Shown piece after piece: positions 23,376 through 25,174 of a DNA stretch of 25,174 bases. A model generated the notes under the pieces. That model worked only from the letters and a program-made list of their open reading frames with translations, was not told where the DNA came from and did no database searches. Location: NCBI GenBank assembly GCA_020848855.1, contig JADLHH010000571.1, forward strand, positions 1-25,174, in the 5' to 3' direction. This stretch comes from Anaerolineae bacterium (GTDB lineage: Bacteria; Chloroflexota; Anaerolineae; Aggregatilineales; Phototrophicaceae). The position numbers and the translations under genes are program-made. Numbering within the stretch: position 1 is the first letter of the stretch; every line of letters begins with the position of its first letter.

Positions 23376-24881
23376 ATGATCGATCTCAAGCAATACGAAG
23401 TGTGGTTTTTGACGGGCAGCCAGCATTTGTACGGCGCGGAGACGCTGCAGCAGGTCGCGGATCATTCCGAAGCCATCGTCCGCGCGCTCAACGGCGCCGG
23501 GACGATCCCGGTGCCGATCGTGTTCAAGCCGGTGCTGACGACTTCGGCGGAAATTCACAGCATGTGTCTGGCAGCGAATGCCGCGCCCAACTGCGTCGGC
23601 GTGATCGCCTGGATGCACACGTTTTCGCCGTCGCGCAACTGGATCGCCGGGCTGGCAGCGCTGCAGAAGCCGCTGGCACACCTGCACACCCAGTTCAATC
23701 AGGATATTCCCTGGTCGGCAATCGACATGGACTTCATGAATCTGAACCAGTCGGCGCACGGCGACCGCGAGTTCGGCTTCATGATGAGCCGGATGCGCCT
23801 CAACCGCAAGGTGATCGTCGGGCACTGGAACGACCCGGAAGTGCAGGAGCGCATCGCGGTGTGGGCGCGGGCGGCGGGCGCCTGGCGTGACGCGCAGGGC
23901 GCGAAGCTGGCGCGCTTCGGCGACAACATGCGCTCGGTCGCCGTGACCGAAGGCGACAAGGTCGAGGCGCAGATGCGCTTTGGCTACGAGGTGCAGGGCT
24001 ACGGTGTCGGCGATCTGGTCGACCGGGTCCAGCAGGTGAGCGACGCCGAAATCGACCAGTTGGTGAAGGACTACGAGGCGCAGTACGTGATCGCGCCCGA
24101 TCTGCGTCCGGGCGGGGCGCGGCACAGTTCGGTGCGGGAAGCGGCGCGCATCGAGATCGGGCTGCGGAATTTCCTGAGCGACGGCGGCTTCAAGGCGTTC
24201 ACCGACACGTTCGAAGACCTGCATGGGCTGGCGCAGCTACCGGGGCTGGCGGTGCAGCGGCTGATGGCGGACGGCTATGGCTTCGGCGGCGAGGGCGACT
24301 GGAAAACCTCGGCGCTGGTGCGCGCGATGAAAGTCATGAGCGCCGGGCTGGACGGCGGCACGTCGTTCATGGAAGACTACACCTACCACCTCAGCCCGAA
24401 CGGGCAGAAGGTGCTGGGCGCGCACATGCTCGAAATCTGCCCGTCGATTGCCGAAGGCGACGTGAACCTGGAAGTGCATCCGCTGGGTATCGGCGGCAAA
24501 GCTGACCCGGCGCGACTGGTGTTCAACGCGCAGACCGGCGCGGCGATCAACGTCTCGATCATGGACATGGGCAACCGCTTCCGCATGGTCGTCAACGAGG
24601 TCGATGTCGTGCCGCCGGACGAGCCGCTGCCCAGGCTGCCGGTCGCGCGCGCGCTGTGGCTGCCCCGCCCCGACCTGAAGACGGCGGCGGCGGCATGGAT
24701 TTACGCGGGCGGCGCGCATCACACCGGCTTCAGTCTGTCGCTGACGGCGGAGCACGTGAACGACTTCGCCGAGATGGCGGGCATTGAGTACCTGCTGATC
24801 GACGGCGACACCCGGCTGTACGACTTCAAGAATGAACTGCGCTGGAACGACGCGGCGTACCTGCTGGCGCAGCGCCTGTAG
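23376..24881 (+). CDS. araA: L-arabinose isomerase
   Basis: 501 residues, almost the E. coli AraA length (500). Metal and catalytic residues fit the E. coli numbering: Glu306 (FGGEGDWK), Glu333 (SFMEDYTYH), His350 ([11 protein letters not shown]) and His449 ([10 protein letters not shown]. coli 450). It converts L-arabinose to L-ribulose, using Mn2+. The N-terminal [19 protein letters not shown] is the family signature. ATG at 23376 follows AAAGGTGG by seven bases. Ribulokinase and ribulose-5-phosphate epimerase (araB, araD) are not in the window. Confidence 0.97.
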   Translation: MIDLKQYEVWFLTGSQHLYGAETLQQVADHSEAIVRALNGAGTIPVPIVFKPVLTTSAEIHSMCLAANAAPNCVGVIAWMHTFSPSRNWIAGLAALQKPLAHLHTQFNQDIPWSAIDMDFMNLNQSAHGDREFGFMMSRMRLNRKVIVGHWNDPEVQERIAVWARAAGAWRDAQGAKLARFGDNMRSVAVTEGDKVEAQMRFGYEVQGYGVGDLVDRVQQVSDAEIDQLVKDYEAQYVIAPDLRPGGARHSSVREAARIEIGLRNFLSDGGFKAFTDTFEDLHGLAQLPGLAVQRLMADGYGFGGEGDWKTSALVRAMKVMSAGLDGGTSFMEDYTYHLSPNGQKVLGAHMLEICPSIAEGDVNLEVHPLGIGGKADPARLVFNAQTGAAINVSIMDMGNRFRMVVNEVDVVPPDEPLPRLPVARALWLPRPDLKTAAAAWIYAGGAHHTGFSLSLTAEHVNDFAEMAGIEYLLIDGDTRLYDFKNELRWNDAAYLLAQRL

Positions 24882-24901
24882 CTCGACCCCTGATCATCAT
24901 T

Positions 24902-24930
24902 GCAGACGGGCGGCGTGGTCGCCCGTCTGC
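24902..24930 (+). terminator. Strong hairpin after araA
   Basis: Stem GCAGACGGGCG/CGCCCGTCTGC (11 bp) with a seven-base loop, 20 bases past the araA stop. No T-run follows, so it may be a 3'-end stabiliser or a non-canonical terminator. Confidence 0.55.
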
Positions 24931-24947
24931 CCTGCTCGTACCTCTCA

Positions 24948-25143
24948 GAGCGTGTTTGCAAAAGCACAGGTTTACCCCCTCAACCCAACCCTTCTCCCCC
25001 GAATTCAGGGGAGAAGGGCTAAGAACACCGCGCTGCACCCTGATTTCCCCCTCCTTGAATTGGGGGTGGGGAACGACGCGCAGCGTCGAGGGGTGGGGTA
25101 GAAGCGAGAAGATGATGTAATCTGCGTCTTTACAAACACGCTC
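24948..25143. mobile_element. MITE-like element with 15-bp inverted ends and TCA duplication
   Basis: The ends GAGCGTGTTTGCAAA (24948-24962) and TTTACAAACACGCTC (25129-25143) are inverted repeats matching at 14 of 15. TCA flanks both ends (24945-24947 and 25144-25146), a 3-bp target duplication in a C-TCA-G context like that of IS5-family relatives. The 196-bp interior has no transposase. It holds a hairpin CCCTTCTCCCC/GGGGAGAAGGG and hairpin element C. Confidence 0.7.
25045..25100. repeat. GC-rich hairpin element, copy C
   Basis: TTCCCCCTCC, then TTGAATTGGGGGTGGGG, hairpin CGACGC-GCA-GCGTCG and a closing GGGGTGGGGT. The layout is that of copies A and B. This copy lies inside the MITE-like element. 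Confidence 0.45.
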
Positions 25144-25174
25144 TCAGCACTAATCCCCAACAGTAAACCTTCAT

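Larger units (their letters stand above)
24882..25174. other. Intergenic tail of the window
   Basis: 293 bp after araA without a credible gene. It contains a hairpin that may end the arabinose transcript (24902-24930) and a MITE-like element (24948-25143). Confidence 0.7.

Noticed and set aside
24948..25143. Degraded transposase remnant
   Set aside because: No transposase-like reading frame in 196 bp; the element fits a MITE instead.

Overview
The window is high-GC, gene-dense bacterial DNA with GTG and TTG starts and many ATGA stop/start overlaps. The proteins read most like those of a Chloroflexota (Anaerolineae-type) organism. That placement is an impression from protein style and from the intergenic palindrome GGGCACGACATGTCGTGCCC; it is not a computed result. 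I saw no rRNA, tRNA or CRISPR.

Region 1 (94-9632, all minus strand) starts at the right with a GntR/FCD regulator. Leftwards follow an ABC importer of the nitrate/sulfonate/taurine (NMT1/SsuA) type (ATPase, two permeases, Tat-exported binding protein), an iron-ADH-fold dehydrogenase that lacks a key metal ligand, an M29/NicX-like metalloprotein and an aldo/keto reductase. After a repeat-bearing gap come a two-domain sulfurtransferase and a small cupin. This reads as a regulated uptake-and-catabolism module for an unidentified small, possibly aromatic or N-heterocyclic, compound.

Region 2 (9633-10626) is non-coding and structured. It holds the GntR promoter and a possible operator, a 22-bp palindrome copy, four 42-bp tandem repeats, and a CRP-like dyad in front of the next operon.

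Region 3 (10627-18934, plus strand) is an eleven-gene operon for an energy-converting, complex-I-like [NiFe] hydrogenase. The order is J/DUF4040-like, K-like, L, M/N-like, A-like, B, C, D, H, I and a HycI-type maturation protease. The large subunit keeps all four nickel-binding cysteines and a 30-residue tail after DPCFSCNDR, so it is a hydrogenase and not an NADH dehydrogenase. The membrane arm is unusually complex-I-like, and the order is a rotation of nuoABCD-HIJKLM/N with E, F and G missing. The probable job is exchange of electrons between ferredoxin and protons/H2 coupled to ion translocation.

Region 4 has threonine synthase (minus strand, convergent with the hydrogenase). A LacI-family regulator with a self-operator then heads an arabinose operon: intracellular GH51 arabinofuranosidase and L-arabinose isomerase. 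After a hairpin, the window ends in a 196-bp MITE-like element with terminal inverted repeats and a TCA target duplication.
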